Shown here piece by piece: positions 34,169 to 41,970 of a stretch of 64,000 nt of DNA. Position 1 is the first letter of the stretch. Every line of letters begins with the position of its first letter. The stretch is from an uncultured Dehalococcoidia bacterium (GTDB lineage Bacteria; Chloroflexota; Dehalococcoidia; Lucifugimonadales; Lucifugimonadaceae), in NCBI GenBank assembly GCA_951812795.1, contig OX638325.1, forward strand, positions 2,380,277 through 2,444,276, in the 5' to 3' direction. The notes under the pieces were generated by a model. The model ran no database searches. It was not told the DNA's origin and worked only from the letters and a program-made list of their open reading frames with translations. A program made the position numbers and the translations under genes.

Positions 34169-35188
34169 TCACTCCTTAACCACCTCAACCTGCTCTCCGA
34201 AGTATCCGGCCACTGAATAGTAAGTCCGTAACTCATCTATCGGATGAGCATCTAAAATCGCGGTAACCTCGTCGCGCTCCTCAGCCGTGATTTGCCAACT
34301 CGAAGCACTTGCGTTTTGGGCGATCTGCTCAGGCGAGCTTGCGCCGGCGATTACAGTGCTGACGATAGGATCAGCGAGTAGCCACGCGAACGCCAATTCA
34401 AGCAGCGTCTTGCCGTGCGACACCGCCCAATCCTGCAACACCGTTATCGTGCGCAAATTGTCGTCGGTGATCCAGCGTTCCGACTGTCCGGCATCCAAGT
34501 CAAGCCGCGTGCCCGACGGTGCATTACCCGAGACGTCGACTTTGCCAGTCAAAAAACCAGCCGCCAACGGAAGATAGGGCATCACTCCAACTCCGTGGGC
34601 ACGACACGCGGGAAGCATCTCCGCCTCGCCACCTCGTTGAAGCATCGAATACTCGAACTGTGAGGAGATGATCTGAGTCATTCCACCCGCATTGCTGGTC
34701 CAGACTGCGTCCACCATCCGCCACGCCTCAAAGTTGCACACTCCGATGTACAGCGCCTTCCCTTGTCTCACGATGTCATCCATTGCTCGTAGCGTCTCGT
34801 CTAACGGCAACCGGGGATCAGGACGATGGATCATATAGAGATCTATGTAGTCCGTGCGCAAGCGACGAAGACTATCCTCGATAGCATCCATCACGAACTT
34901 GCGTCCGCCGCCGAAGAGGTTCGGCCCGTGTTCACGCTTCGATCCAAACTTCGTGCCAATCAAAATCTCTTGCCGCCGACCCTCCAACGCTCGCCCAATG
35001 TACTCCTCCGACACCCCTTGAGCGTAGACGTTGGAAGTGTCGATGAAGTTGATGCCGTGATCGATCGCGGCATAGATTATCGACTTTGATTCCGCATAAT
35101 CGCGCCGTCCAGGCTCCCCAAAGCTGTTCGCGCCCAATCCAGTTTCCGAGACTTCGAGGCCTGAGTTTCCTAAGTGGCGGTAGCGCAT
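34169..35188 (-). CDS. Aldo/keto reductase
   Basis: This 339-residue NADPH-dependent reductase has the (beta/alpha)8 barrel of the aldo-keto reductase family. The tetrad is visible: Asp and Tyr in NFIDTSNVYAQGVSE, Lys in IGTKFG and His in DLYMIHRPDP. The cofactor site SSPEQIAQNASAS lies near the end. The overall pattern is close to the YghZ/Kv-beta-like group. It probably reduces a sugar- or ketone-derived aldehyde. A TATCAT box ends six bases before the ATG, so the mRNA is likely leaderless. Confidence 0.9.
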   Translation of the reverse strand: MRYRHLGNSGLEVSETGLGANSFGEPGRRDYAESKSIIYAAIDHGINFIDTSNVYAQGVSEEYIGRALEGRRQEILIGTKFGSKREHGPNLFGGGRKFVMDAIEDSLRRLRTDYIDLYMIHRPDPRLPLDETLRAMDDIVRQGKALYIGVCNFEAWRMVDAVWTSNAGGMTQIISSQFEYSMLQRGGEAEMLPACRAHGVGVMPYLPLAAGFLTGKVDVSGNAPSGTRLDLDAGQSERWITDDNLRTITVLQDWAVSHGKTLLELAFAWLLADPIVSTVIAGASSPEQIAQNASASSWQITAEERDEVTAILDAHPIDELRTYYSVAGYFGEQVEVVKE

Positions 35189-35194
35189 GGAAAA

Positions 35195-35200
35195 ATGATA
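35195..35200 (-). promoter_or_regulatory. TATCAT box of the aldo/keto reductase gene
   Basis: On the minus strand TATCAT is followed by TTTTCC and then the ATG at 35188. Transcription would start at the start codon itself, another example of the leaderless layout seen at thiL and rsfS. Confidence 0.45.
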
Positions 35201-35271
35201 TCTTGAGCATGGTGAAACAATGGGACTGAATTTTCAGAAAAGCTTCTCTCGAGACTAGTTGCGCTGCGCAC

Positions 35272-35292
35272 TAATAGTGTGTGATACTATTA
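35272..35292. promoter_or_regulatory. Inverted-repeat operator over the higBA promoter
   Basis: TAATAGT, seven bases, then ACTATTA form a perfect 7-bp inverted repeat. It overlaps a GATACT/TACTAT -10 box, with TTGCGC 18 bases upstream as -35, and ends eight bases before the toxin start. It is a good candidate for autorepression by the HigA antitoxin. Confidence 0.65.
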
Positions 35293-35299
35293 CCATCCG

Positions 35300-35581
35300 G
35301 TGATCCGCAGTTTCAAAGATTCCGAAACCGAGTCCGTGATTAATCGAACACCGGTTAGGAAATTCGCCTTAGATCTGCAACGCCGTGCGCGACGCAAACT
35401 GATCATGGTTGATGACGCCGAGAATCTGAACGACTTACGAGTGCCTCCTGGCAACCATCTGGAAAAGTTGGAGGGTGATCGCAGAGGTCAGCACTGCATC
35501 AGAATCAATCGACAATGGCGAATCTGCTTCGTATGGCAAGACGGTGACGCCTACGAAGTCGAAATCGTTGACTACCACTAA
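35300..35581 (+). CDS. higB: HigB-type ribosome-dependent toxin
   Basis: This 93-residue RelE-superfamily toxin of the HigB branch shows VIRSFKDSETESV at the N-terminus, LRVPPGNHLEKLEGDRRGQHCIRIN and WRICFVWQDGDAYEVEIVDYH, all close to the HigB consensus. It cuts mRNA at the ribosome. The start is GTG, and the promoter with an inverted-repeat operator lies directly upstream. The antitoxin gene follows after 14 bases. Confidence 0.92.
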   Translation: MIRSFKDSETESVINRTPVRKFALDLQRRARRKLIMVDDAENLNDLRVPPGNHLEKLEGDRRGQHCIRINRQWRICFVWQDGDAYEVEIVDYH

Positions 35582-35595
35582 GAGTTAAGAAGGTA

Positions 35596-35937
35596 ATGAC
35601 GCTAAAGACGAAAAATACAGGCGGTCTGACTAGCACGGGCAAACTCCCGCCTATCCACCCAGGCGAGATCCTTGATGAAGAATTTCTGCAACCGATGGGT
35701 ATAACGCAGTACCGCCTCGCAAAATCCATTGGTGTGGATGCAACCCGCATCCACTCAATCGTCAACGGAGATCGTTCTATAACGACCGAAACCGCGTTGC
35801 TATTCTCCCGCTTCTTTGGTAACAGCGTCGAGTTCTGGATGCGGTTGCAGGAACGATACGACCGCGAAATCGCTGAAGACCAGATGGCCGAACGCCTTGC
35901 TGCGGTCACCCCGTGGCATTCCGGCGTCGAATCCTGA
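35596..35937 (+). CDS. higA: HigA-type antitoxin
   Basis: This 113-residue antitoxin matches HigA: PIHPGEILDEEFLQPMGITQYRLAKSI, then VDATRIHSIVNGDRSITTETALLFSRFFGNSVEFWMRLQ, a helix-turn-helix of the Xre type. It neutralises HigB and should bind the inverted repeat at 35272-35292. The ATG has AGAAGG upstream. The stop abuts the stop of the convergent amidohydrolase gene (TGATCA). Confidence 0.93.
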   Translation: MTLKTKNTGGLTSTGKLPPIHPGEILDEEFLQPMGITQYRLAKSIGVDATRIHSIVNGDRSITTETALLFSRFFGNSVEFWMRLQERYDREIAEDQMAERLAAVTPWHSGVES

Positions 35938-37107
35938 TCACCCAGGCAGATCCAAATCCGTGTTCGGCGTTTCCGTCCAATCTTCTTTGGACCGCCCGTC
36001 GTAGTCGAATCTGATTGCACCGCCTTTGATGGTTACCTGATTGAGTAACCTTCCGGGCGCCGGCATGATTCGGTAACCAGTCGGCCCGCTGTCACTCAAT
36101 CCGCAAGGTCGCTCGACGTACTCCAGCACCGTCACATCCGCGGTCGCTCCGGGAGTCAATGTTCCGAGCTCCGGATGCCCGATCTGCTTCGCGGGCGCCC
36201 ATGTCGATTTCTCTACGATGTCGTACATCGTCATGCCGATCGCGAGGAACTTGCTCATTACTTCCGTCTGAGTGGCACGGGATGTGTGCAGACTCATCCG
36301 GTGCAGGTCCGTCGATATCGTGTCCGGAGGGAATCCCTGCTCAATCGCTGGAACCGCCATCGAGAATGAGAAGCTGTTGTTGCCGTGCCCGACATCCATG
36401 ATGATGCCTTTTTCACGCGCCTCCCAGTAGTGCGGCTTCACCTTGCCGTCGTTGCCGATCATGGGTTTGCCGTAGCCGTAGCAGTGCGTGACCCCGTCGC
36501 CCGGATTCATGTGCTCCAGCATCATCTCGCCAAATGGACGAGACGCGCGAGCGTTCTGGTCAATCAGGCAGAACGTGCCAGACTCGGCGGCAGCCGCTAC
36601 GCCACGATCCACCGATTCCCAGCCGACACCGCCATAGTGCGCTACTTTGACGCCCACGATGACGTCGGAGCGTTGCCGAATCTTCGCCGCGGTAGCCTCC
36701 ACATCCATGTCATCGGTATCCTGCTCACCATCCCCGCACATGCCATTTCCGACGATGTTTAGTAGGGCGAACACTCGCGGTCCGGCCTGCTTGATGATCG
36801 TTTCGTTCATGTGGTCGAAGGTGCGCCAACCCGAACCACCGCAATCGACCATCGTGGTGACACCGTAGGGGAAGCACAATTCATCGGGGAACATTGCACC
36901 GCCGTAGAGGTAGCAGTGGGCGTGCAGGTCGATTAGACCGGGCGTCACGTAGCAGTCAGACGCGTCGACGACCTTGCGCCCCTGCGCCTCTGGTATGTCG
37001 GGTTGGACCGCGGCGATTGATGAGCCGGAGATGCCGACATCCATCATCCCGTCGATGCCGTTCTTCGGGTCGATAACATGACCGCCCTTGATCAGTATGT
37101 CGTACAT
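35938..37107 (-). CDS. Amidohydrolase-superfamily metallohydrolase
   Basis: This 389-residue enzyme begins DILIKGGHVIDPKNGIDG, with the metal motif PGLIDLHAHCY. The lysine in VGVKVAHYGG could be the carboxylated bridging residue. Other metal-region motifs are DVGHGNNSF and STDLHRMSLHT. The C-terminal beta sandwich has GTLTPGATADVTVLEY. The shape fits the dihydroorotase/deacetylase-like subgroup, probably acting on an amide, lactam or acylated amino compound. It follows the ABC importer genes in the same direction, 113 bases past the last permease with a dispersed repeat between. It may act on what the importer brings in. Confidence 0.85.
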   Translation of the reverse strand: MYDILIKGGHVIDPKNGIDGMMDVGISGSSIAAVQPDIPEAQGRKVVDASDCYVTPGLIDLHAHCYLYGGAMFPDELCFPYGVTTMVDCGGSGWRTFDHMNETIIKQAGPRVFALLNIVGNGMCGDGEQDTDDMDVEATAAKIRQRSDVIVGVKVAHYGGVGWESVDRGVAAAAESGTFCLIDQNARASRPFGEMMLEHMNPGDGVTHCYGYGKPMIGNDGKVKPHYWEAREKGIIMDVGHGNNSFSFSMAVPAIEQGFPPDTISTDLHRMSLHTSRATQTEVMSKFLAIGMTMYDIVEKSTWAPAKQIGHPELGTLTPGATADVTVLEYVERPCGLSDSGPTGYRIMPAPGRLLNQVTIKGGAIRFDYDGRSKEDWTETPNTDLDLPG

Positions 37108-37150
37108 CTGCTCGTCACCTTTCGAAATTCTCCGTTGTTCCGGAACTCCC

Positions 37151-37197
37151 CGTCATTCCGGCGAAAACCGGCGCTTCAGCGGACGGAACGTCCATCC
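37151..37197. repeat. Dispersed repeat family A, copy 1
   Basis: A 47-base element begins CGTCATTCCGGCGAAAACCG and ends GGACGGAACGTCCATCC. The copy at 63768-63814 matches 45 of 47 bases by eye, and a partial copy is at 49361-49390. It has internal complementary parts (CCGG and GGACG/CGTCC) and no coding potential. Confidence 0.85.
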
Positions 37198-37220
37198 AGA
37201 GACAACGGATTTGTTCACTA

Positions 37221-38153
37221 TCATCTGATCTGTCGTAATCGTGGATCCGTTTTGTCTCTCACCCAATCTCCGATGAAGTTGAAAGACATAACGACGAGGA
37301 ATATGCAAAAACCGGGGAAGAACGACACCCACCAAGCGGTGTCGAGAAACTCGCGTCCGTCGCTGATCATGTTGCCCCATGAAGGAAGCCGAGACGGTAC
37401 TCCGATGCCGAGGTAGCTCAATGACGCCTCAGTAAGAATCAATCCGCCTACGCGTAGACTTGCCAGCACCATCAGAAGATTCAGAACGCCCGGCAAGATG
37501 TGGCGGTACATGATCCGGAAATCGCTTCCGCCAGCTACCCGCGCCGATGCAACGTAGTCGCGAGTCTTGAGCGTTAACACTTCTGCACGGATGTTCCTAA
37601 CCAGTCCGACCCAGGTCGCCATGACCAACAACCCGATCAGTACGTGGAGCCCGGTGCCGATTGTTATTGCGACAACAAGCGCGACGAGCAAGAACGGCAA
37701 CCCATTCCAAACGTCCACGAATCGCGTCAACACCTCGTCGAACCAGCCACCGAACCATCCGGAAGCAATCCCTGCCCATAGTCCGAGCGTCATGCCGATG
37801 AATGCCGATGCGAATGCGACCGTTATAGAAACGCGTGTTCCGTGAACCAAACGTGAGTAAATGTCACGCCCGTGTTGGTCGGCCCCAATTAAGTATCGGC
37901 TATCTAAGTATTCGTTGTTTTCGTAATATTCGTCGTACCAAAATGGCGGTGCGAAGCTCCCGCGCAGATTTTGTTTATTCGGATCATCGGTGGCGAATTG
38001 GGTCGTGAATATGGTGGCAAGGGCAAATACGATGATCACGAACGCCGGGATCACAGGCCACCGCCGCATGAAATCCCAAGCGACTATTGGCGAACGAAAC
38101 ACCACTTCGATTGTCGAAGGAACTCGTTCTTGGGCTGTGTCAGCAATAGCCAT
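37221..38153 (-). CDS. Oligopeptide-type ABC importer permease (DppC/OppC-like)
   Basis: This protein of about 310 residues has an N-terminal membrane segment and the extracytoplasmic loop with LIGADQHGRDIYSRLVHGTRVS, typical of OppC/DppC. The core with GTHVLIGLLVMATWV and the EAA coupling loop LKTRDYVASARVAGGSDFRIMYRHILPG follow, and the end is conserved (GVPSRLPSWGNMISDGREFL). It forms the second half of the inner-membrane channel with the preceding permease, whose stop overlaps this ATG as TGATG. No ATPase gene lies in this cluster. Confidence 0.92.
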   Translation of the reverse strand: MAIADTAQERVPSTIEVVFRSPIVAWDFMRRWPVIPAFVIIVFALATIFTTQFATDDPNKQNLRGSFAPPFWYDEYYENNEYLDSRYLIGADQHGRDIYSRLVHGTRVSITVAFASAFIGMTLGLWAGIASGWFGGWFDEVLTRFVDVWNGLPFLLVALVVAITIGTGLHVLIGLLVMATWVGLVRNIRAEVLTLKTRDYVASARVAGGSDFRIMYRHILPGVLNLLMVLASLRVGGLILTEASLSYLGIGVPSRLPSWGNMISDGREFLDTAWWVSFFPGFCIFLVVMSFNFIGDWVRDKTDPRLRQIR

Positions 38154-39106
38154 CAATCTAGCCTGATTCGAGGATCAATAACGACATACAGGAGGTCGGA
38201 CACGAAGCTCATCGCCAAAAATAGGATCGTGAACAGCAATACGATGCCGGTCAGCAACGTGAAATCGTTATCGTTCACTGCTGCAACTGCAATCTGGCCA
38301 ACTCCTGGCCAAACGAAAACGTTTTCAACAAGAACAGCACCATCCATGAATCCGGCGAGCAAAAGAGCAGACACTGTTAGGGGTTGTATTAGCGCGTTCC
38401 GAAACGCATGCTTAGCAACAACTCGTCCGTAGCCCATTCCCTTCGCTCGCGCCAGCTTGATGTACTCCGAATCCATTACCTCGAGCATCGCGGAACGCGT
38501 GATTCGCAGATACCCGGCGATCGGGCCCCAAGCTAGGACCAAGACGGGCAATATGAAGTACTGGAATTGCCCCCAGAAACCCGCGTCTGTTCGACCGTAA
38601 AAGGTTGGCACGGGCAGCCAGCCAAGGTACACCGCAAAGATCCAGATTCCCACGATACCTACCCAAAACGCAGGCACTGATTGACCCGATAGGGCGAATG
38701 CTCGGAGGAAATAGTCCAAAATCGAAGCTCTTTGCATCGCCGAAAGGATTCCGAGAGGGATGCCGACAAACGTGCCGACGATCCAAGCGGCGACCGCCAA
38801 CTGCATCGTTGCTGGCCATCGTTCCCTCAGAATGTCCGTCACCTTGCGGTTGGTCCCAACGCTTCGGCCTAGATCGGCGCGAGCGATGTTGCTCAACCAA
38901 GTTAAGTACTGGAGGATTATCGGCCTGTCGAGCCCCCACTTCGCCCGCAACGCAGCGATCTGCTCGGGTCCGATGGCATATCCCTCAGCACGAATGAAGA
39001 CGTTGATCGGGTCGTCCTTGGCGTGTGCTAACCCAAACACGATGATGGTCGCGCCGATGAGTGAAATCACCATCGTGGATACTCGTTTTAAGAGGAATCG
39101 AAGCAT
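38153..39106 (-). CDS. Oligopeptide-type ABC importer permease (DppB/OppB-like)
   Basis: This 317-residue membrane protein starts with LRFLLKRVSTMVISLIGATIIVFGL and has about six membrane segments, the LGRSVGTNRKVTDILRERWPAT loop, and the EAA motif SEYIKLARAKGMGYGRVVAKHAFRN. It ends LYVVIDPRIRLD, as DppB proteins do. It pairs with the permease downstream. A 19-bp perfect hairpin lies between it and the upstream binding-protein gene. Confidence 0.93.
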   Translation of the reverse strand: MLRFLLKRVSTMVISLIGATIIVFGLAHAKDDPINVFIRAEGYAIGPEQIAALRAKWGLDRPIILQYLTWLSNIARADLGRSVGTNRKVTDILRERWPATMQLAVAAWIVGTFVGIPLGILSAMQRASILDYFLRAFALSGQSVPAFWVGIVGIWIFAVYLGWLPVPTFYGRTDAGFWGQFQYFILPVLVLAWGPIAGYLRITRSAMLEVMDSEYIKLARAKGMGYGRVVAKHAFRNALIQPLTVSALLLAGFMDGAVLVENVFVWPGVGQIAVAAVNDNDFTLLTGIVLLFTILFLAMSFVSDLLYVVIDPRIRLD

Positions 39107-39124
39107 CTGGAATTAGGCAGTCAA

Positions 39125-39165
39125 GTCGCAGTGGCGCGACCCTACAAGGGTCGCGCCACTGCGAC
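39125..39165. repeat. Perfect 19-bp hairpin between binding-protein and permease genes
   Basis: GTCGCAGTGGCGCGACCCT, the loop ACA, and the exact reverse complement form a very stable stem. No T-run follows on the minus strand, so it is not a classic intrinsic terminator. In this position it could protect the upstream mRNA end and keep the binding protein more abundant than the permeases, as known hairpins do in other importer operons. Confidence 0.85.
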
Positions 39166-39204
39166 GGTTGGCTCATCGCCTTTAGGTTGGTTCCGGTTAT
39201 CGAA

Positions 39205-41280
39205 TCACCTGACGGTGACGATGAACTCGGGATGGTGCAGCGCGGCTTCACGCACGGACAATGGCATGTCCCATGAAGCAATCTTCTTAGGGTTCACGAG
39301 AGCGGTGTTTGGTCGAGCCACCGTGCCGATCGCCGGATTGTTCTTGTGCAAAAAGTCCGCCATCAAGTTACGGATCTCGATGCGCTGTGCTTTGTCCTGC
39401 TCCTGGTTCATCGCGGTTCCCCATTCGCAGAGCTCTTGGATCTCGATGCCGATGTTGAAACCGGGTCGACCGCCTGAACATTCCGAGTTGCTGACCACTG
39501 GCCAGTCCCACGGCGCCTGCGGTGCCTCTGCACCGGCGGAGTGGATCCACGGTGCCGTCGCAGTTCGTCCGATCAGACTCGGGCGATAGGTCTGGTACTG
39601 CGCCTTCCAATCTTGCATGTCGATTCCGAGTTCGCGCCACATGCCGACAACCGCGGTGCCGATCTCCTCGTCACCTCTTCCTATCCGGATGAAGAAAGGC
39701 ATCTCAAATCGGATACCATTGTCGTTCTTCGGATATCCGGCTTCATCCAGCATCTGTCCAGCCAATTCGGGGTTGTACTCGACGTTCCACTTGTCTTGCC
39801 AGTTCGGGTTATTAATGTCGTGTCCGTACACGTAGTTCACCCAAGCTGCGTTCGAGAAGAGGACTTCAGCGATGAGGGCGCGGTCGATTGCGAAGGAAAG
39901 CGCTTGCCGAACTTGCGCCGCACGGGTCATGCTAGTGAACCCTTCCGGCGGGTTGCCAAAGTCGTCGCGCCGTGGGTCGCCGATCCATGGGATGTGATGT
40001 TGTACTGTGGCGTGCAACGTGATCGGAGTCTCTTCGTCATCTGGATCCGGCGTGTAGATCGAGTTCTGCCAGTAGTTGCCGGAGAACGAGATCGTGTGGA
40101 ATGAACCAGCACCGGCTCCGATGATCTCAAAGCCTTCCTGAGTGAGAGTCGGGTAGTTCCGTAGATCTACTGCCGCAATATCGACGCTGCCCGTTCGCAG
40201 CGCGGCCTCTGCAACCGCGTCTTCGACGATGGGCTCGTAGATGATGGTCTCTACTTCGGGAGTCTTTCGATGGTGGTTTTGCACCGCCTTCAACTGCAAA
40301 GTAGCGTCGTAGGCGTACTCTTCGACCATGTAAGGTCCGGTGCCAATGACGTTTTCACGCACCCAGTCTTCACCCATATCGTCAAAAGCTTTCTTGCTGG
40401 TAATGCTCAAGCCCAGACCGGATTGACCAAAGATGAAGGTGTCCCAGCGAACATCGAATTGGTTCAGTGGAACTCGTACCGTCATGTCGTCAATCTTGGT
40501 CAATGGTTGGTTGCCGATGAACGCAACCCAGTTCGAACCGCCGTCAGTTGCTGACTCAGGGTTGTATCCGGGGTTGCCCTTGTTGTAGGCCCAGACGACG
40601 TCATCAGCGCTGAGGTTTCCGAAATCTCCGTGGAACGGTACGTTGGGCTTGATGTTAAAGATCAACGCCTGTCCACCGATTGCGTCGGCGTCGTCAACAA
40701 GATCCCAGCCGGTGATGACCTGATTGACCGCGTTGCCACCAGCGTCAGTCATGAAGAACTTCTCAGTGACGCTCGAACCGGTAAACATACCACCAGTCGG
40801 GTCACCCGGTATTCCGCTTCCCCGCAACTCCAATCCGGTGCGAATCACAACGGTGTCGGAGCCGGTGACGGGTGCTGGGGGTTCGCTAATGGTTGGTGCT
40901 GCCACCGGGATCGGGAGGCCGTAGAACGTCTCTGGTCCGGGAGTCGGAGTGGCAATGATCACCTTCTCAACCTCCACCTCGACCGCCACTTCCTTCTCAA
41001 CTTCCCTTACTACTTCTTTGACTACCTCGACCGGGACTTCCTTCTCGACTTCTCGCACGACCTCGCGCTCGACGACCACGGTCTCGACTACCCTCTCACC
41101 TTCAACCATCACCTCTTTTTCGACGACCACGGTCTCGACAACGCGCACTTCGACTTGTCGTTCGACCGGTACTTCCACCGTTTGAATGATGGTCTCGCCC
41201 GCACAGGCGAACAATGCCACCGCTGCCAATGCGGCGACAATCGGCACTAACGCGTGCCTAAACCTCTTGGTCCGTAACAT
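39205..41280 (-). CDS. ABC-importer substrate-binding lipoprotein with Val/Glu stalk
   Basis: This protein of about 691 residues belongs to the oligopeptide-binding family (SBP family 5). The signal ends in ALFAC, a likely lipidation Cys. Residues ~32-118 are an alternating Val/Glu/Arg/Lys stalk with repeats such as ETVVVE, EVEKEV and VVKEVV, followed by a Pro/Thr linker. The binding domain then shows WDLVDDADAIGGQALIFNIKP, DDVVWAYNK, IGTGPYMVEEY, QALSFAIDRALIAEVL and GQMLDEAGYP. I chose the ATG at 41280 because GGAGGT lies four bases before it. The ligand is unknown, and family members bind peptides, sugars or opines. First gene of the importer operon. Confidence 0.92.
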   Translation of the reverse strand: MLRTKRFRHALVPIVAALAAVALFACAGETIIQTVEVPVERQVEVRVVETVVVEKEVMVEGERVVETVVVEREVVREVEKEVPVEVVKEVVREVEKEVAVEVEVEKVIIATPTPGPETFYGLPIPVAAPTISEPPAPVTGSDTVVIRTGLELRGSGIPGDPTGGMFTGSSVTEKFFMTDAGGNAVNQVITGWDLVDDADAIGGQALIFNIKPNVPFHGDFGNLSADDVVWAYNKGNPGYNPESATDGGSNWVAFIGNQPLTKIDDMTVRVPLNQFDVRWDTFIFGQSGLGLSITSKKAFDDMGEDWVRENVIGTGPYMVEEYAYDATLQLKAVQNHHRKTPEVETIIYEPIVEDAVAEAALRTGSVDIAAVDLRNYPTLTQEGFEIIGAGAGSFHTISFSGNYWQNSIYTPDPDDEETPITLHATVQHHIPWIGDPRRDDFGNPPEGFTSMTRAAQVRQALSFAIDRALIAEVLFSNAAWVNYVYGHDINNPNWQDKWNVEYNPELAGQMLDEAGYPKNDNGIRFEMPFFIRIGRGDEEIGTAVVGMWRELGIDMQDWKAQYQTYRPSLIGRTATAPWIHSAGAEAPQAPWDWPVVSNSECSGGRPGFNIGIEIQELCEWGTAMNQEQDKAQRIEIRNLMADFLHKNNPAIGTVARPNTALVNPKKIASWDMPLSVREAALHHPEFIVTVR

Positions 41281-41453
41281 GGTTACCTCCCACATCTAAT
41301 GAGCCTTTGACACTAACGGTCGCGAGTTTCAAAGCCCGCGCGACGGTCAAGGGCAATTGATGTCGAAATCTTATCGCAAAAACACGGTCTGGCGCTGTAA
41401 CAGTTCAAAAACTGCCGGTGCACAGCCGATTGTTCAAGGTCTGTGTGCGAAGG

Positions 41454-41879
41454 CTATATTTCTCGCCGAAGTGCGAGCCGTGCGGCGAAAACCAAAGACG
41501 GTATGTTCGAAGCGAAAACTCCACCAAAGAACCCGGCGCCGGAGATATCACGGTTGAGGATGTAAAGGTCTGAATGCTCGAAGAACGAACCGGCGACGGC
41601 CAGCGCCAACCAAGATCCCGCGACCGCGGTTAGGACAGATGACGCGAACAACCCAAGCGATTGGGCCCGCGTCTCTGCAACCCCGAACCATCCGATACGC
41701 GATGCGCCAGCAGCGGCGATTGCTACGAATACGATGCGCGCCATGCCAACCACCGCGTTCGAATTATCGGCAGCCGAAAAAACCATCGCGATTATCAACG
41801 CACCAAAAAACGCACCGATCGCGGCGCAGATCAGGCCGACGAGCAGGCGCACTGATACATGGATGAATGCTTCGGACAT
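41454..41879 (-). CDS. Hypothetical membrane protein
   Basis: This 141-residue protein has about four hydrophobic segments (LLVGLICAAIGAFFGALIIAMVF, IVFVAIAAAGASRIGWFG, LLFASSVLTAVAGS-like and FFGGVFASNIPSLVFAA) with short loops. I recognise no family or motif. It sits between the DUF3500 gene and the binding-protein gene, all on the minus strand. The gap to DUF3500 is 91 bases and shows nothing of note. Confidence 0.55.
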   Translation of the reverse strand: MSEAFIHVSVRLLVGLICAAIGAFFGALIIAMVFSAADNSNAVVGMARIVFVAIAAAGASRIGWFGVAETRAQSLGLFASSVLTAVAGSWLALAVAGSFFEHSDLYILNRDISGAGFFGGVFASNIPSLVFAARLALRREI

Positions 41880-41970
41880 GCGAGGATCACCCTAACCTCC
41901 GAATTGAGGCAAGACTAACTCCTGTTGCAACGTGCGTCGGCTCCGAGTTTCGAGTCTTAGGATCGAAATG

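Noticed and set aside
39125-39165. Reading the 19-bp hairpin as an ordinary terminator
   Set aside because: No T-run follows on the minus strand and the downstream permease genes need to be transcribed with the binding protein.
40949-41185. Rightward Ser/Thr-rich open frame
   Set aside because: Antisense to the Val/Glu stalk of the binding protein at 39205-41280; same composition artefact.
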